Source: a virus
IMG/VR virus record: IMGVR_UViG_3300047512_000028
Location: 1 to 32,701 of that record
Length of the DNA stretch: 32,701 nt
Reading direction: 5' to 3' (one strand)
Shown here piece by piece: positions 20,132 to 28,409 of this stretch; the first letter of the stretch is position 1; each line of letters opens with the position of its first letter. A program made the translations under genes and the position numbers. Below the pieces are notes generated by a model, which was given only the letters and a program-made list of their open reading frames with translations, had not been told where the DNA came from and did no database searches.

Positions 20132-21094
20132 GTGGCTTCTATCATTACAGAACTCCAAGCTTTAAGAGCAAACGCAATAACTTCACTAGAAGATAAACAA
20201 CAAGAACTATTAATTAAAACACTTCAGCAATTAGAAAAAAGAGTTGTTGATAGAGCCTTGACCTTACCTACAAGGGACGGACAATTATTTGATACAAGAC
20301 TTGCAATAGAACTGCGACCACAATTACAAAGAGCAATAGAAGAACTTTATTTAGTACCAGTACAAACCTTCATAAAAGATTATGATAAAGTTGCGGCAAA
20401 CATTGTAGCAACTTATGGCAAACTTCCAGTACCAGCAGAATTTAAACAAATAAGAGAAATAGATTTAAGAGTCATTCAGCAATTAAAAAAAATAACATTT
20501 TCTCAATTTCAAAATCTTGGAAATGAATTTGTGAACACACTAGCCAATGAAGTTTATCAATCTACTTTAACTGGTAGACCAGTAGTAGATATGATTGAAA
20601 CATTAAGAGGTAAAATAAATGGTATCTATCAACAATCCGATAATAGAAAAGCACAAGAGTTAGTAGACTATATAGCCAACAATCCTAATGGTGCAGAAGT
20701 TGATACTGCGGTTTCTGAATTACAAACTATTTATGGTAGAGACAGATTAGGCGACAATCTAAATAGATACGCAAGTCAGATAGTCCAAGATTCATTAATG
20801 GGCTTTGATGGACAGTTTGCAAAATTTAGAGCAGATGAATTAGGATTAACTTCTTATGTTTATTATGGAACTTTAGTTAGAGACAGTAGGGATTTCTGCG
20901 TAGAAAATGTAAATAAGATATTTACTGAAGAAGAAATTAGGCAAAAGTGGGCAGAAGAAACTTGGCAAGGCAAAGCACAAGGAGACCCATTTGTTGTTAG
21001 AGGTGGCTATAATTGTAGACATCACTTTCAACCAACAAGTCCTGAATGGGGTATAGTCAAAGAAGATGGTACTTTTGAGTTCACTTTAGAATAA
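20132..21094 (+). CDS. Head morphogenesis protein (Mu F/SPP1 gp7-like)
   Basis: 320 residues, starting at GTG 20132 two bases after the portal stop; an ATG at 20130 is in another frame. The C-terminal part has YVYYGTLVRDSRDFC...F and VRGGYNCRHHFQP, the end of the phage Mu F-like head morphogenesis domain. It probably binds the portal and is a minor head component. Long helical N-terminal part. Confidence 0.75.
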   Translation: MASIITELQALRANAITSLEDKQQELLIKTLQQLEKRVVDRALTLPTRDGQLFDTRLAIELRPQLQRAIEELYLVPVQTFIKDYDKVAANIVATYGKLPVPAEFKQIREIDLRVIQQLKKITFSQFQNLGNEFVNTLANEVYQSTLTGRPVVDMIETLRGKINGIYQQSDNRKAQELVDYIANNPNGAEVDTAVSELQTIYGRDRLGDNLNRYASQIVQDSLMGFDGQFAKFRADELGLTSYVYYGTLVRDSRDFCVENVNKIFTEEEIRQKWAEETWQGKAQGDPFVVRGGYNCRHHFQPTSPEWGIVKEDGTFEFTLE

Positions 21095-21097
21095 TAA

Positions 21098-21126
21098 TTG
21101 CATTTTCAGCATACTACTGATAATTG
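21098..21126 (+). promoter_or_regulatory. Weak candidate promoter before the scaffold/capsid genes
   Basis: TTGCAT at 21098-21103 and TAATTG at 21121-21126, 17 bases apart, in the 60-base gap before the scaffold gene. Both hexamers are only 4/6 matches. Its location before the most strongly expressed genes makes it worth noting. Confidence 0.25.
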
Positions 21127-21154
21127 AGATAATATTAATCAAGAAGGAGTTAAT

Positions 21155-21874
21155 ATGAACGACCAAGTTAAAAAAGAGTCGGTTGAGAAAACAGCAACTC
21201 AGGAAAAAGCTGGAGAAGTTAAAACTTCTGAAACTCAATCAGAAAACAAAATCTTTACTGAAGAACAAGTAGAGAACATAGTACAAAGAAGGTTAGAACG
21301 ATTTAAAAAATCAGTATCTAATAAACTTGATGGCATTGATATTGAAGAAGCCAAAAAGTTGATTGAAGAAAAGAAGCAAAAAGAAATAGAACTTGCAAAA
21401 CAACGAGGCGAGTTTGATAAAGTCTTAAAAGAGACTGTGTCAAAGAAGGACGATAGAATTAAGCAGTTGGAATCTGAATTATCAAAAATTCGGATAGATG
21501 AAACATTAGTCAATGTAGCTAGTGGACTGAAAGCTGTTAAACCAGCAGAAGTTAAACAGTTACTAAGACAATATGTTCGTTTAAACGATAGTGGTTCTGT
21601 TGAAGTAATAACTGATGCTGGAACACCTAGATATTCAGAAAAAGGCGAACCAATGAGTGTAAATGATTTGGTTGCTGATTATTTAAAGAACAATCCCCAT
21701 CATGTTACCGCAACACCAAGTGGTGCTGGTAGCAAAGGACAGATTGGTGGTGCAACACCTAAACCATTGAACATTAGGGATTTGGACTTGTCTAAAGCTG
21801 AGGACAGAAAATTATATTCTGAATACAGAAAACAACGAGACCAAAGTGTATTTAAAATAAAACCAACAATATAG
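21155..21874 (+). CDS. Scaffolding protein
   Basis: 239 residues, highly charged and helical with long coiled coil (VENIVQRRLERFKKSV, EAKKLIEEKKQKEIELAK, DDRIKQLESELSKI) and a flexible Gly/Pro C-terminus ending in a basic helix (YSEYRKQRDQSVFKIKP). Placed directly before the capsid gene with a strong AAGGAG site, as is usual for a separate scaffold. It would direct procapsid assembly and then leave or be cleaved; no protease gene is identified, unless the HExxH protein acts. Confidence 0.8.
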   Translation: MNDQVKKESVEKTATQEKAGEVKTSETQSENKIFTEEQVENIVQRRLERFKKSVSNKLDGIDIEEAKKLIEEKKQKEIELAKQRGEFDKVLKETVSKKDDRIKQLESELSKIRIDETLVNVASGLKAVKPAEVKQLLRQYVRLNDSGSVEVITDAGTPRYSEKGEPMSVNDLVADYLKNNPHHVTATPSGAGSKGQIGGATPKPLNIRDLDLSKAEDRKLYSEYRKQRDQSVFKIKPTI

Positions 21875-21885
21875 GATAAAAAACT

Positions 21886-22737
21886 ATGGCAAACGAAACA
21901 ACAAGTTCCACACTTTCGGAACTTTTTACGAATATAACTCAGGAAGCTATATTCACATTCCAAGAGACTTCAGTAATGAGACCTCTTGTAACTGTGTACC
22001 CAATATCTGGCTCAGGCAAGGTAGTTGAAGTACCAGTATATCCAACAGTTAGTGCATCAGCAGTTAACGAAGCTTCTGATTTATCTAACACAGCAGTCAA
22101 TCCAACATCTGCAACTATTACAGCTTCAGAAGTTGGTGTTATGACTACTCTTACCGATTTAGGTAGAGATTCTGCATCAAGAAATGTAGGTGCTGATATT
22201 GGAAAATTATTCGGAGAAGCATTAGCTAAAAAAGTTGATACTGATTTAACTGGGCTTCTTGATGATTTTGCTTCGGCAAATGACCAAGGCGGTGCAGGAA
22301 CAGAACTTACTGCTGACTTGCTTTTCAAAGCACAAGCAATACTAAGAACAGCTAGTGTACCAGCACCATATTATGGTGTGTTCCACCCTAAAGCAGTTTT
22401 CAATTTAAAGAAAACTCTTACACAAGCTGGTTATTCAGGAACTGCAACTGCAATTTCTGATATTGGTAATGAAGCATTAAGAAACGGATATATCGGCAGA
22501 ATCGCTGGTATTGATGTATTTGAAAATGCTAACATATCAATAGATGCTTATGATGATGCTTTTGGCGGTGTATTCCACCCAGCTTCATTAGGTCTTTGCA
22601 TTAAAGAAGAAATCAAAATTGAAACTCAAAGAGATGCTTCTTTAAGAGCAACAGAAATAGTCGGTTCAATTGTTTACGGAGTAGGTGTTGTAAAAGACAC
22701 TTTCGGTGTAACAGTTAAAACTGATGCGGCTCTATAA
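21886..22737 (+). CDS. Major capsid protein (HK97-fold)
   Basis: 283 residues. Long N-terminal arm MANETTSSTLSELFTN, then ETSVMRPLVTVYPISGSGKVVEVPVYP (E-loop-like), LTDLGRDSA, a spine helix (GEALAKKVDTDLTGLLDDFA), FHPKAVFNLKK and a P-domain ending IVYGVGVVKDTFGVTV. The pattern and position match marine-phage HK97-fold capsid proteins without a fused delta domain. Its first 16 residues recur in the micro-protein at 12290. A strong hairpin lies directly behind the stop. Confidence 0.88.
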   Translation: MANETTSSTLSELFTNITQEAIFTFQETSVMRPLVTVYPISGSGKVVEVPVYPTVSASAVNEASDLSNTAVNPTSATITASEVGVMTTLTDLGRDSASRNVGADIGKLFGEALAKKVDTDLTGLLDDFASANDQGGAGTELTADLLFKAQAILRTASVPAPYYGVFHPKAVFNLKKTLTQAGYSGTATAISDIGNEALRNGYIGRIAGIDVFENANISIDAYDDAFGGVFHPASLGLCIKEEIKIETQRDASLRATEIVGSIVYGVGVVKDTFGVTVKTDAAL

Positions 22738-22748
22738 TTAATACTATC

Positions 22749-22770
22749 GGTGGGGTGTAAAAACCCCACC
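22749..22770 (+). other. Stem-loop directly after the capsid gene
   Basis: GGTGGGGT at 22749-22756 and ACCCCACC at 22763-22770 form a perfect 8-bp stem around loop GTAAAA. It lies 11 bases after the capsid stop and 10 bases before the next ATG. There is no downstream T-run, so it may be a weak terminator or a 3' stabiliser that raises capsid mRNA levels. The loop and G/C-rich stem resemble the minus-strand hairpin at 9511-9532. Confidence 0.7.
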
Positions 22771-22780
22771 ACTAAATATT

Positions 22781-23245
22781 ATGGCAAATTTTTCTACTGA
22801 TTCAGATTTAACATTTTACCAACCAGATATTTTAACTTTTGGTATCGCTAACTTTACATCTCCTAACGATTACCACGCACAAGCCAGATTAGACATTGAG
22901 AGAGAATTAAGGATTAAATGGTTTCCAGTTTATTCAAAAGAAACTTATAGAGATATTGCAATACTTAACACAACAGAAATGGACGCAACATTATTAACTG
23001 ATGCACAATTTAAAAGAGCAAGTGTTTATAGAGTCATAGGTTTTTATTGTTGTCCGCAACTTACAAAATTTAATTCAAATGATAATCCTGACAGATTCCA
23101 AGTAATGATGAAACACTATCAACAAATGTATGCAGATGAAATGGAACAGATTTTAAGAGATGGTGTTGAATATGATGCTGATGATTCTAATACAATTGCT
23201 GACGCAGAAAAAGCACCTTATCATAGACTTAAAGTTTTAAGATGA
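22781..23245 (+). CDS. Head-tail connector protein
   Basis: 154 residues following the capsid gene. Mostly helical, with DYHAQARLDIERELRIKWF and FKRASVYRVIGFYCCPQLTKF, typical of connector/adaptor proteins (gp6/gp15-like) that dock under the portal. Identified by position and helical pattern, not by a clear family motif. ATGA overlap with the next gene. Confidence 0.6.
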   Translation: MANFSTDSDLTFYQPDILTFGIANFTSPNDYHAQARLDIERELRIKWFPVYSKETYRDIAILNTTEMDATLLTDAQFKRASVYRVIGFYCCPQLTKFNSNDNPDRFQVMMKHYQQMYADEMEQILRDGVEYDADDSNTIADAEKAPYHRLKVLR

Positions 23246-23685
23246 AAATTACAGTTCAGGACAACACACTTCAAGTTGCCAAGAACTTTGAAAAACAAGT
23301 TAGAGAACAACCAACCATTGTCAAAACAGCATTAGGTAGAACTGCTGAATTTGTTATGGGATTAATTAAACAAAGAACAGCAAAAGGTATTAGTGCTAAA
23401 GGCGGTACTTTTCCACCTTATACAGAAGCATATAAACAATTTAGAAGAAAAGCTGGTAGACAAGTTCAATTCCCAGATTTAAATTTTTCAGGACAGATGT
23501 TATCTAATATAACTCAAAAATCAGAACCTAGTTATGCTATTATTTATTTTGCTAATAAATTTCAAAATATCAAAGCTGTTGGCAATCAAAACAAAAGAAG
23601 ATTCTTTGCAATAGCAGATAAAGAACAACAACCAATCATAAATGTATTTATGAGAGAATTTAAAAGATTAAGTATAATCAAATGA
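23242..23685 (+). CDS. Tail completion / virion morphogenesis protein (gpS / HK97 gp10-like)
   Basis: 147 residues. The core GTFPPYTEAYKQFRRKAGRQ and FPDLNFSGQMLSNI matches virion morphogenesis (tail completion S or gp10-like) proteins, which carry PY...Y...K and L..tG.ml. ATGA overlaps on both sides place it in the neck/tail joining block. Confidence 0.7.
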   Translation: MKITVQDNTLQVAKNFEKQVREQPTIVKTALGRTAEFVMGLIKQRTAKGISAKGGTFPPYTEAYKQFRRKAGRQVQFPDLNFSGQMLSNITQKSEPSYAIIYFANKFQNIKAVGNQNKRRFFAIADKEQQPIINVFMREFKRLSIIK

Positions 23686-24122
23686 GCAAACGAGAAGATA
23701 TAGCTTCAAATATGGTTACAGCAATCTCTACTGGAACATCTCCTATAACTATTAAAAAAGTTACTAGAGAACCTTTTAATGTAGATGAATTATCTGAACA
23801 ACAATATCCAGCTTGTTTTATTCAATCTGGTAATGAAATAAGAAGTGATGAAACAATAAGTTTTACAAGTGCCTTACGACAAGCAACAGCAGATTATGTT
23901 ATTGTAGGATTTGTAAAAGGCACACCAACAAATATTGATACAAAAAGAAACGAATTGATTACGACAATTGAAACTAGATTAAATTCTGATAGAACAAGAG
24001 GTGGGTACGCAAAACAAACTCAGGTGGTAGAAGTATCTACTGATGAAGGAGTTTTATTCCCAATAGGTGGTATCAGAATGGTAGTGCGAGTTATGTATCA
24101 ATACACTTCTGGCACACCTTAA
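23682..24122 (+). CDS. Tail terminator-like protein
   Basis: 146 residues. Begins with a helix (REDIASNMVTAISTGT), continues with a beta-rich middle (YPACFIQSGNEI, ADYVIVGFVKG) and a second helix (TKRNELITTIETRLNSD). Alternating strand/helix layout and position between completion protein and tail tube fit gpU-like terminators, which cap the tail tube. Assignment by layout only. Confidence 0.6.
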   Translation: MSKREDIASNMVTAISTGTSPITIKKVTREPFNVDELSEQQYPACFIQSGNEIRSDETISFTSALRQATADYVIVGFVKGTPTNIDTKRNELITTIETRLNSDRTRGGYAKQTQVVEVSTDEGVLFPIGGIRMVVRVMYQYTSGTP

Positions 24123-24143
24123 TTAACAAACAAGGAAACAAAT

Positions 24144-24530
24144 ATGGCAACACATACTGGCTCAGAAGGAGTAATTAAAGTTAGTTCAACAACTGTTGGC
24201 GAACTTAGAAGTTATTCTTTAGAGCAAACAGCAGATACTATTGAAGATACTTCAATGGGAGATTCTACAAGAACTTATAAATCTGCTCTTAAAGGTTGGT
24301 CAGGTTCAGCTTCATTATTTTTTGATGAAACTGATTCAGGACAAACTGCTTTAGCATTAGGAACAGAAATTGCTTTGAAAGTGTACCCAGAAGGTGCAAG
24401 TTCAGGAGACAAGTATTACTATGGTCAAGCAATTATAACTGGTAGCAATATATCAGCATCTTTTGATGGAATGGTAGAAGCTGAAGTAACATTTACTGGA
24501 ACTGGTGCATTAACATTAGGAACAGCATAA
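24144..24530 (+). CDS. Major tail tube protein
   Basis: 128 residues: GSEGVIKVSSTTVGELRSYSL, then IEDTSMGDSTRTYKSALKGWSGSASL and a closing beta block (GMVEAEVTFTGTGAL). This is the layout of TP901-1/HK97-type major tail proteins, which form hexameric rings of the tube. AAGGAAAC site before the ATG. Long tubes and a 602-residue tape measure indicate a siphovirus tail. Confidence 0.8.
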   Translation: MATHTGSEGVIKVSSTTVGELRSYSLEQTADTIEDTSMGDSTRTYKSALKGWSGSASLFFDETDSGQTALALGTEIALKVYPEGASSGDKYYYGQAIITGSNISASFDGMVEAEVTFTGTGALTLGTA

Positions 24531-24557
24531 TTAATTATTAATTAGATTAAGGAAGAT

Positions 24558-24893
24558 ATGAATATTATAGATAGAGTGAAGGCACATTTTGAAAGTCAAG
24601 GAGTTAAGAAAATAGAGGTTTCCGAATGGGGTGAGGAAGGCAAACCTTTAACAATATACTCACAACCAATGACACTTGCAGAAACAAGAAACCTTTTTAA
24701 AGGTGCTAAGAATGATGATTTAGGAGTGATGGTAGATGTTATCGTTCTTAAAGCCAAAGATTCTGACGGAAATAAAATATTTAAGTTAGATGATAAGCAA
24801 GTCTTATTGAATAATGCTGACCCAACTGTTATAGCTAAAGTTTCAAGAGAAATACTTAGTGGTGTAAGTTTTGAGGAAGCTGAAAAAAAGTAA
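24558..24893 (+). CDS. Tail assembly chaperone, G-like (zero-frame product)
   Basis: 111 residues; contains VSEWGEEGKPLTIYSQPMTLAE and DVIVLKAKDSDGNKIFKL, the gpG/HK97 gp13 pattern. It binds the tape-measure protein and is released during tail assembly. Its last codons carry a slippery heptamer A AAA AAG, so some ribosomes go on in the -1 frame to make the longer GT-type protein (170 residues predicted). Confidence 0.85.
   Translation: MNIIDRVKAHFESQGVKKIEVSEWGEEGKPLTIYSQPMTLAETRNLFKGAKNDDLGVMVDVIVLKAKDSDGNKIFKLDDKQVLLNNADPTVIAKVSREILSGVSFEEAEKK
24884..24890 (+). promoter_or_regulatory. Programmed -1 frameshift site A_AAA_AAG
   Basis: Zero-frame codons are GAA AAA AAG TAA, so the heptamer A AAA AAG sits directly before the stop, the strongest configuration for -1 slippage in Gram-negative bacteria. 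The -1 frame then stays open for 59 codons with a sequence typical of the T part of tail chaperones. The chaperone pair is conserved in lambda-like tails. Confidence 0.85.
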
Positions 24894-25069
24894 GACTTGA
24901 CCATGAGTTATTTACTATACTTGCTCTTGGTCAAGAACTTGGAAAAAGTATGGAAGAAGTTCTGAGTATGACTCAGGACGAATATTATTATTGGTTGGCA
25001 TATTTTAAAGTGAAGGCAGAACGAGAAAAACTTAGATATGGCAGAACAGCAACTAAACATAAGACTTAA
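24890..25069 (+). CDS. T-like C-terminal extension of the tail chaperone (-1 frame)
   Basis: Reads VRLDHELFTILALGQELGKS, then MEEVLSMTQDEYYYWLAYF and a basic end. The GQELGKSMEEVLSMTQDEYYYWLAYF core is the classic T-domain form (GK.LEE...M...EY..W.AYF). No good start codon is needed or seen, as the frame is entered by the -1 shift. Together with the 111-residue part it makes a 170-residue GT-type chaperone. It overlaps the tape-measure start by 32 bases. Confidence 0.8.
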   Translation, partial: VRLDHELFTILALGQELGKSMEEVLSMTQDEYYYWLAYFKVKAEREKLRYGRTATKHKT

Positions 25070-26846
25070 TGTTATAGATAATGCTACCCAAGCATTTAAA
25101 TCAGTTAAAGACTCTATATTTAATTTAAGAACTGCTTTACTTGGAATAGGTTCTGGTGCGGTTGTTAAAAGTATTCTTAATGTTGGTAGCCAAGCACAAA
25201 GATTAAAAAACCAATTTTTATTATTATCTCCATCAATAGAAGAAGGTAGAAAATCTTTTGAAGCATTACAAAAATTTACAGCTACAAGTCCGCTACAATC
25301 AGATAGCATAGAGAGAGCATCTGAAATAGTTGTTGTATTTTCTAAAAATAGCCAAGAACTTACAGATAATCTTTTTGCAATTCAAAATGCGGCAATAGCA
25401 TTAGGAATAGATATTGAAACAGTAGCAAGAGAATTTTCTACATTATCAAGAACTGGAATAGAAGGTGCTAGAGAATTAAAGAGAAGAAACTTAGAAGCAT
25501 TTCTGGGATTAAGAGATGGTGTTAAAGTAAGTTCACAAGAAACAGTTAGATTATTTTTAGAAGCATTTGGTAAAGGTGGTAAATTTTCTCTTGCTTCCGA
25601 AGCTTTTGCTAATACCTTTGCTGGTGCAACAAATAGATTTAGAAATTCTATTAAGCAAATACAAGAATCAGTAGCACAAGCTGGTGTACTTGATTTTTTT
25701 ACAGATGCACTAAATGTTTTTAGTGATTTTATAAGAGAAAATCCTGAAGCATTAAAAAAAATTATTGATAATTTTGCTATTGGTTTAATTGAAGGAACAA
25801 AAGCATTATTTTCATTTACCACAAGAACTATTGAATTATTAAAATTACCATTTCAAATAGTTGTTGATGGTATTAAAGGATTAAACGATATTATTGATAA
25901 AACTATATCTAGTAATCCAGTTATAAAAGAACTAGGTATAATAGGATTTTTATTATTAGGTAGAAGGGGAAAATTAATTGCAATACTTTTAGGCAAACTA
26001 TTTAAAGACACACAAGATTCTATAAATGAATTAGGCGGTACTGCTCTTGAAAATCAAACTGAACAAACAAATAAATTATTTGAAATTGATGATTTTTACG
26101 AAAAAATAAATCAAAAAGCACAAGACAGAATTAACAAGGAAAAAGAATTTAATGAGAATTTAGAAAAGACAAAATCAAACACAAGAGAAGTTTCAAGTAT
26201 ATTTGAAAAAATATTATATGACTTCAATCAATTAAATGCTTCAACAAAAACTGTTACACAATCTATTGCTGAAGGATTAAATAAAGCATTGGGAGATTTT
26301 TCAAGAGGTATTGCTGAATCTATTGTTTTAGGTAAATCACTTCAAAGTTCATTTAAATCAATCGCACAAAGTATTTTAATAGATATTATATCTGCACAAG
26401 TAAAAGTATTAGCAAATCTTGCTACACAGATTATTTTAAATAATTTCATAAAGAAGCAACAACAAACACAATCATTTTTTACACAATTTAGTGGAATAGG
26501 TGGTGGTATATTTGGTTCTATTGGTAAGGTATTTGGTTTTGGCGGAATGTCATCAACTGCTTCAGCATTAAGTCAAGGTTTTAGCTTTGGTGGTATTGCA
26601 GAAGGTGGTCAAGTTCAAGCTGGTATGCCATATACAGTTGGAGAACGAGGTAGAGAATTATTTGTACCACAAACAAATGGTACAGTAATACCAAATCACG
26701 ATTTAGGTGGTGGAACAATTTTAAATTTTAATATTAACGCAACTGATGTAAGAGGAGTAAGAGAATTACTACTTAACAATAGAGCAACTATAACTAATAT
26801 TGTTAATCAAGCATTAAACGCAAAAGGTAAATCTAATTTAGTATGA
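25038..26846 (+). CDS. Tape-measure protein
   Basis: 602 residues. N-terminus NIRLNVIDNATQAFKSVKDS, long helical region with hydrophobic segments (TALLGIGSGAVVKSI; KELGIIGFLLLGRRG), then the terminal GGIAEGGQVQAGMPYTVGER followed by GRELFVPQTNGTVIP, which is the standard C-terminal signature. Length fixes the tail at about 90 nm if the usual 0.15 nm per residue holds (inference). The region at 270-320 may enter the host membrane during DNA delivery. Confidence 0.9.
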   Translation: MAEQQLNIRLNVIDNATQAFKSVKDSIFNLRTALLGIGSGAVVKSILNVGSQAQRLKNQFLLLSPSIEEGRKSFEALQKFTATSPLQSDSIERASEIVVVFSKNSQELTDNLFAIQNAAIALGIDIETVAREFSTLSRTGIEGARELKRRNLEAFLGLRDGVKVSSQETVRLFLEAFGKGGKFSLASEAFANTFAGATNRFRNSIKQIQESVAQAGVLDFFTDALNVFSDFIRENPEALKKIIDNFAIGLIEGTKALFSFTTRTIELLKLPFQIVVDGIKGLNDIIDKTISSNPVIKELGIIGFLLLGRRGKLIAILLGKLFKDTQDSINELGGTALENQTEQTNKLFEIDDFYEKINQKAQDRINKEKEFNENLEKTKSNTREVSSIFEKILYDFNQLNASTKTVTQSIAEGLNKALGDFSRGIAESIVLGKSLQSSFKSIAQSILIDIISAQVKVLANLATQIILNNFIKKQQQTQSFFTQFSGIGGGIFGSIGKVFGFGGMSSTASALSQGFSFGGIAEGGQVQAGMPYTVGERGRELFVPQTNGTVIPNHDLGGGTILNFNINATDVRGVRELLLNNRATITNIVNQALNAKGKSNLV

Positions 26847-27445
26847 GCGGAACATTTCCTTCAACACCAACAACAAGAGATGTAGTTATTAGTTCGCAAC
26901 AAAATACTATTGTCTCAACAACTTCATCTGGGAGACGACAAGCAAGACAAATAGACGGACAAAGATTTAAATTAACTTTAAGATTTCCAGTTATGACTAG
27001 AGCAGAATTTGCACCTATAATTGCTTTTATAATGAAACAAAGAAGTCAATTAGAATCTTTTACTTACACTCCAGCAACTATGGAAGATACATTAGGTTCT
27101 GCTTCCACAACTATTTCTGTTAATGGTGCTGTATCTGCTGGTGCTACTTCTTGCTCAATAGATGGTATGGGAAATAATTTAACTGGAGTTTTAAAAGCTG
27201 GAGACTTTTTTAGATTTACTGGTCAATCAAAAGTTTATATGTGCGTTGCAGATGTATCATCTAATGGTTCTGGTGCTGGAACATTAACCTTTGAGCCACC
27301 TCTTAGAACTGCTGTTTCAGATAATGTAGTTATTATTTATAACAATGTAGATTTTACAGTAGGACTTACATCAGATATTCAAGAATTTAATATTGGAACA
27401 TCTTTATATTATCAGTACGAAGTTGATTTAATTGAGGTACTGTAA
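26843..27445 (+). CDS. Distal tail / minor tail protein
   Basis: 200 residues: RQARQIDGQRFKLTLRFPVMTRAEFAPII, then a beta-rich part (TTISVNGAVSAGATSCSIDG; ILYQYEVDLIEVL-like end). Located just after the tape measure, the normal place of a distal tail or gpM/DUF2460-like protein that begins the tail tip. No exact family recognised. ATGA overlap with the tape measure; it shares one base with the next start. Confidence 0.6.
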   Translation: MSGTFPSTPTTRDVVISSQQNTIVSTTSSGRRQARQIDGQRFKLTLRFPVMTRAEFAPIIAFIMKQRSQLESFTYTPATMEDTLGSASTTISVNGAVSAGATSCSIDGMGNNLTGVLKAGDFFRFTGQSKVYMCVADVSSNGSGAGTLTFEPPLRTAVSDNVVIIYNNVDFTVGLTSDIQEFNIGTSLYYQYEVDLIEVL

Positions 27446-27999
27446 TGACCAGAAGTTTAAATGCTTCCCTAATAACAGAACTTGCAACTAATAAACTTAA
27501 TCCAGTTGAATTAGTTTATTTAGGAATATCTACTGGAACATATTATACCGACCATTACAAAGATATTACTTATGATGGCAATACATATACATCATCTTCC
27601 TTATTTCTTGGTGCTTCTGAAACTAATGAAAGTTCTGAAATAGGAGTTAATAATTTAATTCTTAAATTTTCTGGTGCTGACCAAACTATAATATCTCTTT
27701 TTTTAAATAATGATTATATGGATAAAAGAGCATGGGTATATAGAGCATTTTTAGATGAGAACCAAGCAGTCATAAATTATCCATTTCTTTTATTTGATGG
27801 CAGAATAGAAAACTTTAATATAGATGAAGAAGATACAAGTTCAGTAGTTTCAATTAGTGTTGCATCACATTGGGCAGATTTTGAAAAACAAAAAGGAAGA
27901 AAAACAAATACTAACTCTCAAAAATTACATTTTCCAAATGATGTAGGTTTTGATTATTCATCACAAGCTATTCAGGATATTAAATGGGGAAGGAGTTAA
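27445..27999 (+). CDS. Tail tip protein (gpL / DUF2163-like)
   Basis: 184 residues. NPVELVYLGISTGTYYTDHYKDI, then VNNLILKFSGADQTIISLFLN, and SVVSISVASHWADFEKQKGRK. The pattern fits minor tail proteins such as gpL or DUF2163 that follow the distal tail protein and precede an NlpC/P60-type gene in many tail modules. Here the next gene is instead HlyC-like. TAATG-coupled. Confidence 0.65.
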   Translation: MTRSLNASLITELATNKLNPVELVYLGISTGTYYTDHYKDITYDGNTYTSSSLFLGASETNESSEIGVNNLILKFSGADQTIISLFLNNDYMDKRAWVYRAFLDENQAVINYPFLLFDGRIENFNIDEEDTSSVVSISVASHWADFEKQKGRKTNTNSQKLHFPNDVGFDYSSQAIQDIKWGRS

Positions 28000-28409
28000 T
28001 GGACTTTTATAAAATCATTCATTTATTTAGGCAGTTTAAAAAATACGATAAATTTAATTATGCTCAGTTAGTTGATGAAATCACTCCATCAATTAATTTA
28101 GGACAATATCAATTATTTTATAAAGATAATAATTTAGCTGGATTTATTAACTGGGCATTTATTACAGATACAGTTGAGCAAAGATATATTGCAACTGGCA
28201 AACTTAAAAAGAATGAATGGAATTGCGGAGATAATATTTGGATAGTTTCTTGCGTTGCTAAAACAAATTTTAAAGACATTTATAAATGGTGCAAAGATTA
28301 TTTTAAATCTATTACTGAAGAACATCAAAAAGTTAAATGGATAAGAACAAATAATATTAATCATATTTATAAACAATTCCAAACAGAACATAGAAAATAT
28401 GTCTATTAA
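27999..28409 (+). CDS. HlyC-like (toxin-activating acyltransferase-fold) protein
   Basis: 136 residues from ATG 27999, chosen because GGAAGGAG stands 5-6 bases ahead and the ATG overlaps the previous stop (TAATG); an in-frame ATG at 27984 lies before that site. The core GQYQLFYKDNNLAGFINWAF...VEQRY and WNCGDNIWIV matches the RTX toxin-activating lysine acyltransferase family (QY.LL..D..PVAY.SWA...E..Y; W.SGD..WF.D). By my recalled alignment, catalytic His23 of HlyC falls on Y16 and Asp92 on S84, so the activity may differ or be lost. It replaces the usual NlpC/P60 gene. Confidence 0.65.
   Translation: MDFYKIIHLFRQFKKYDKFNYAQLVDEITPSINLGQYQLFYKDNNLAGFINWAFITDTVEQRYIATGKLKKNEWNCGDNIWIVSCVAKTNFKDIYKWCKDYFKSITEEHQKVKWIRTNNINHIYKQFQTEHRKYVY

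Noticed and set aside
21235-22328. Long minus-strand frames opposite the scaffold and capsid genes
   Set aside because: They mirror strongly supported structural genes and show no ribosome sites or motifs.
27984-27998. Upstream ATG of the HlyC-like gene
   Set aside because: A GGAAGGAG ribosome site lies between it and the ATG at 27999, which overlaps the previous stop.
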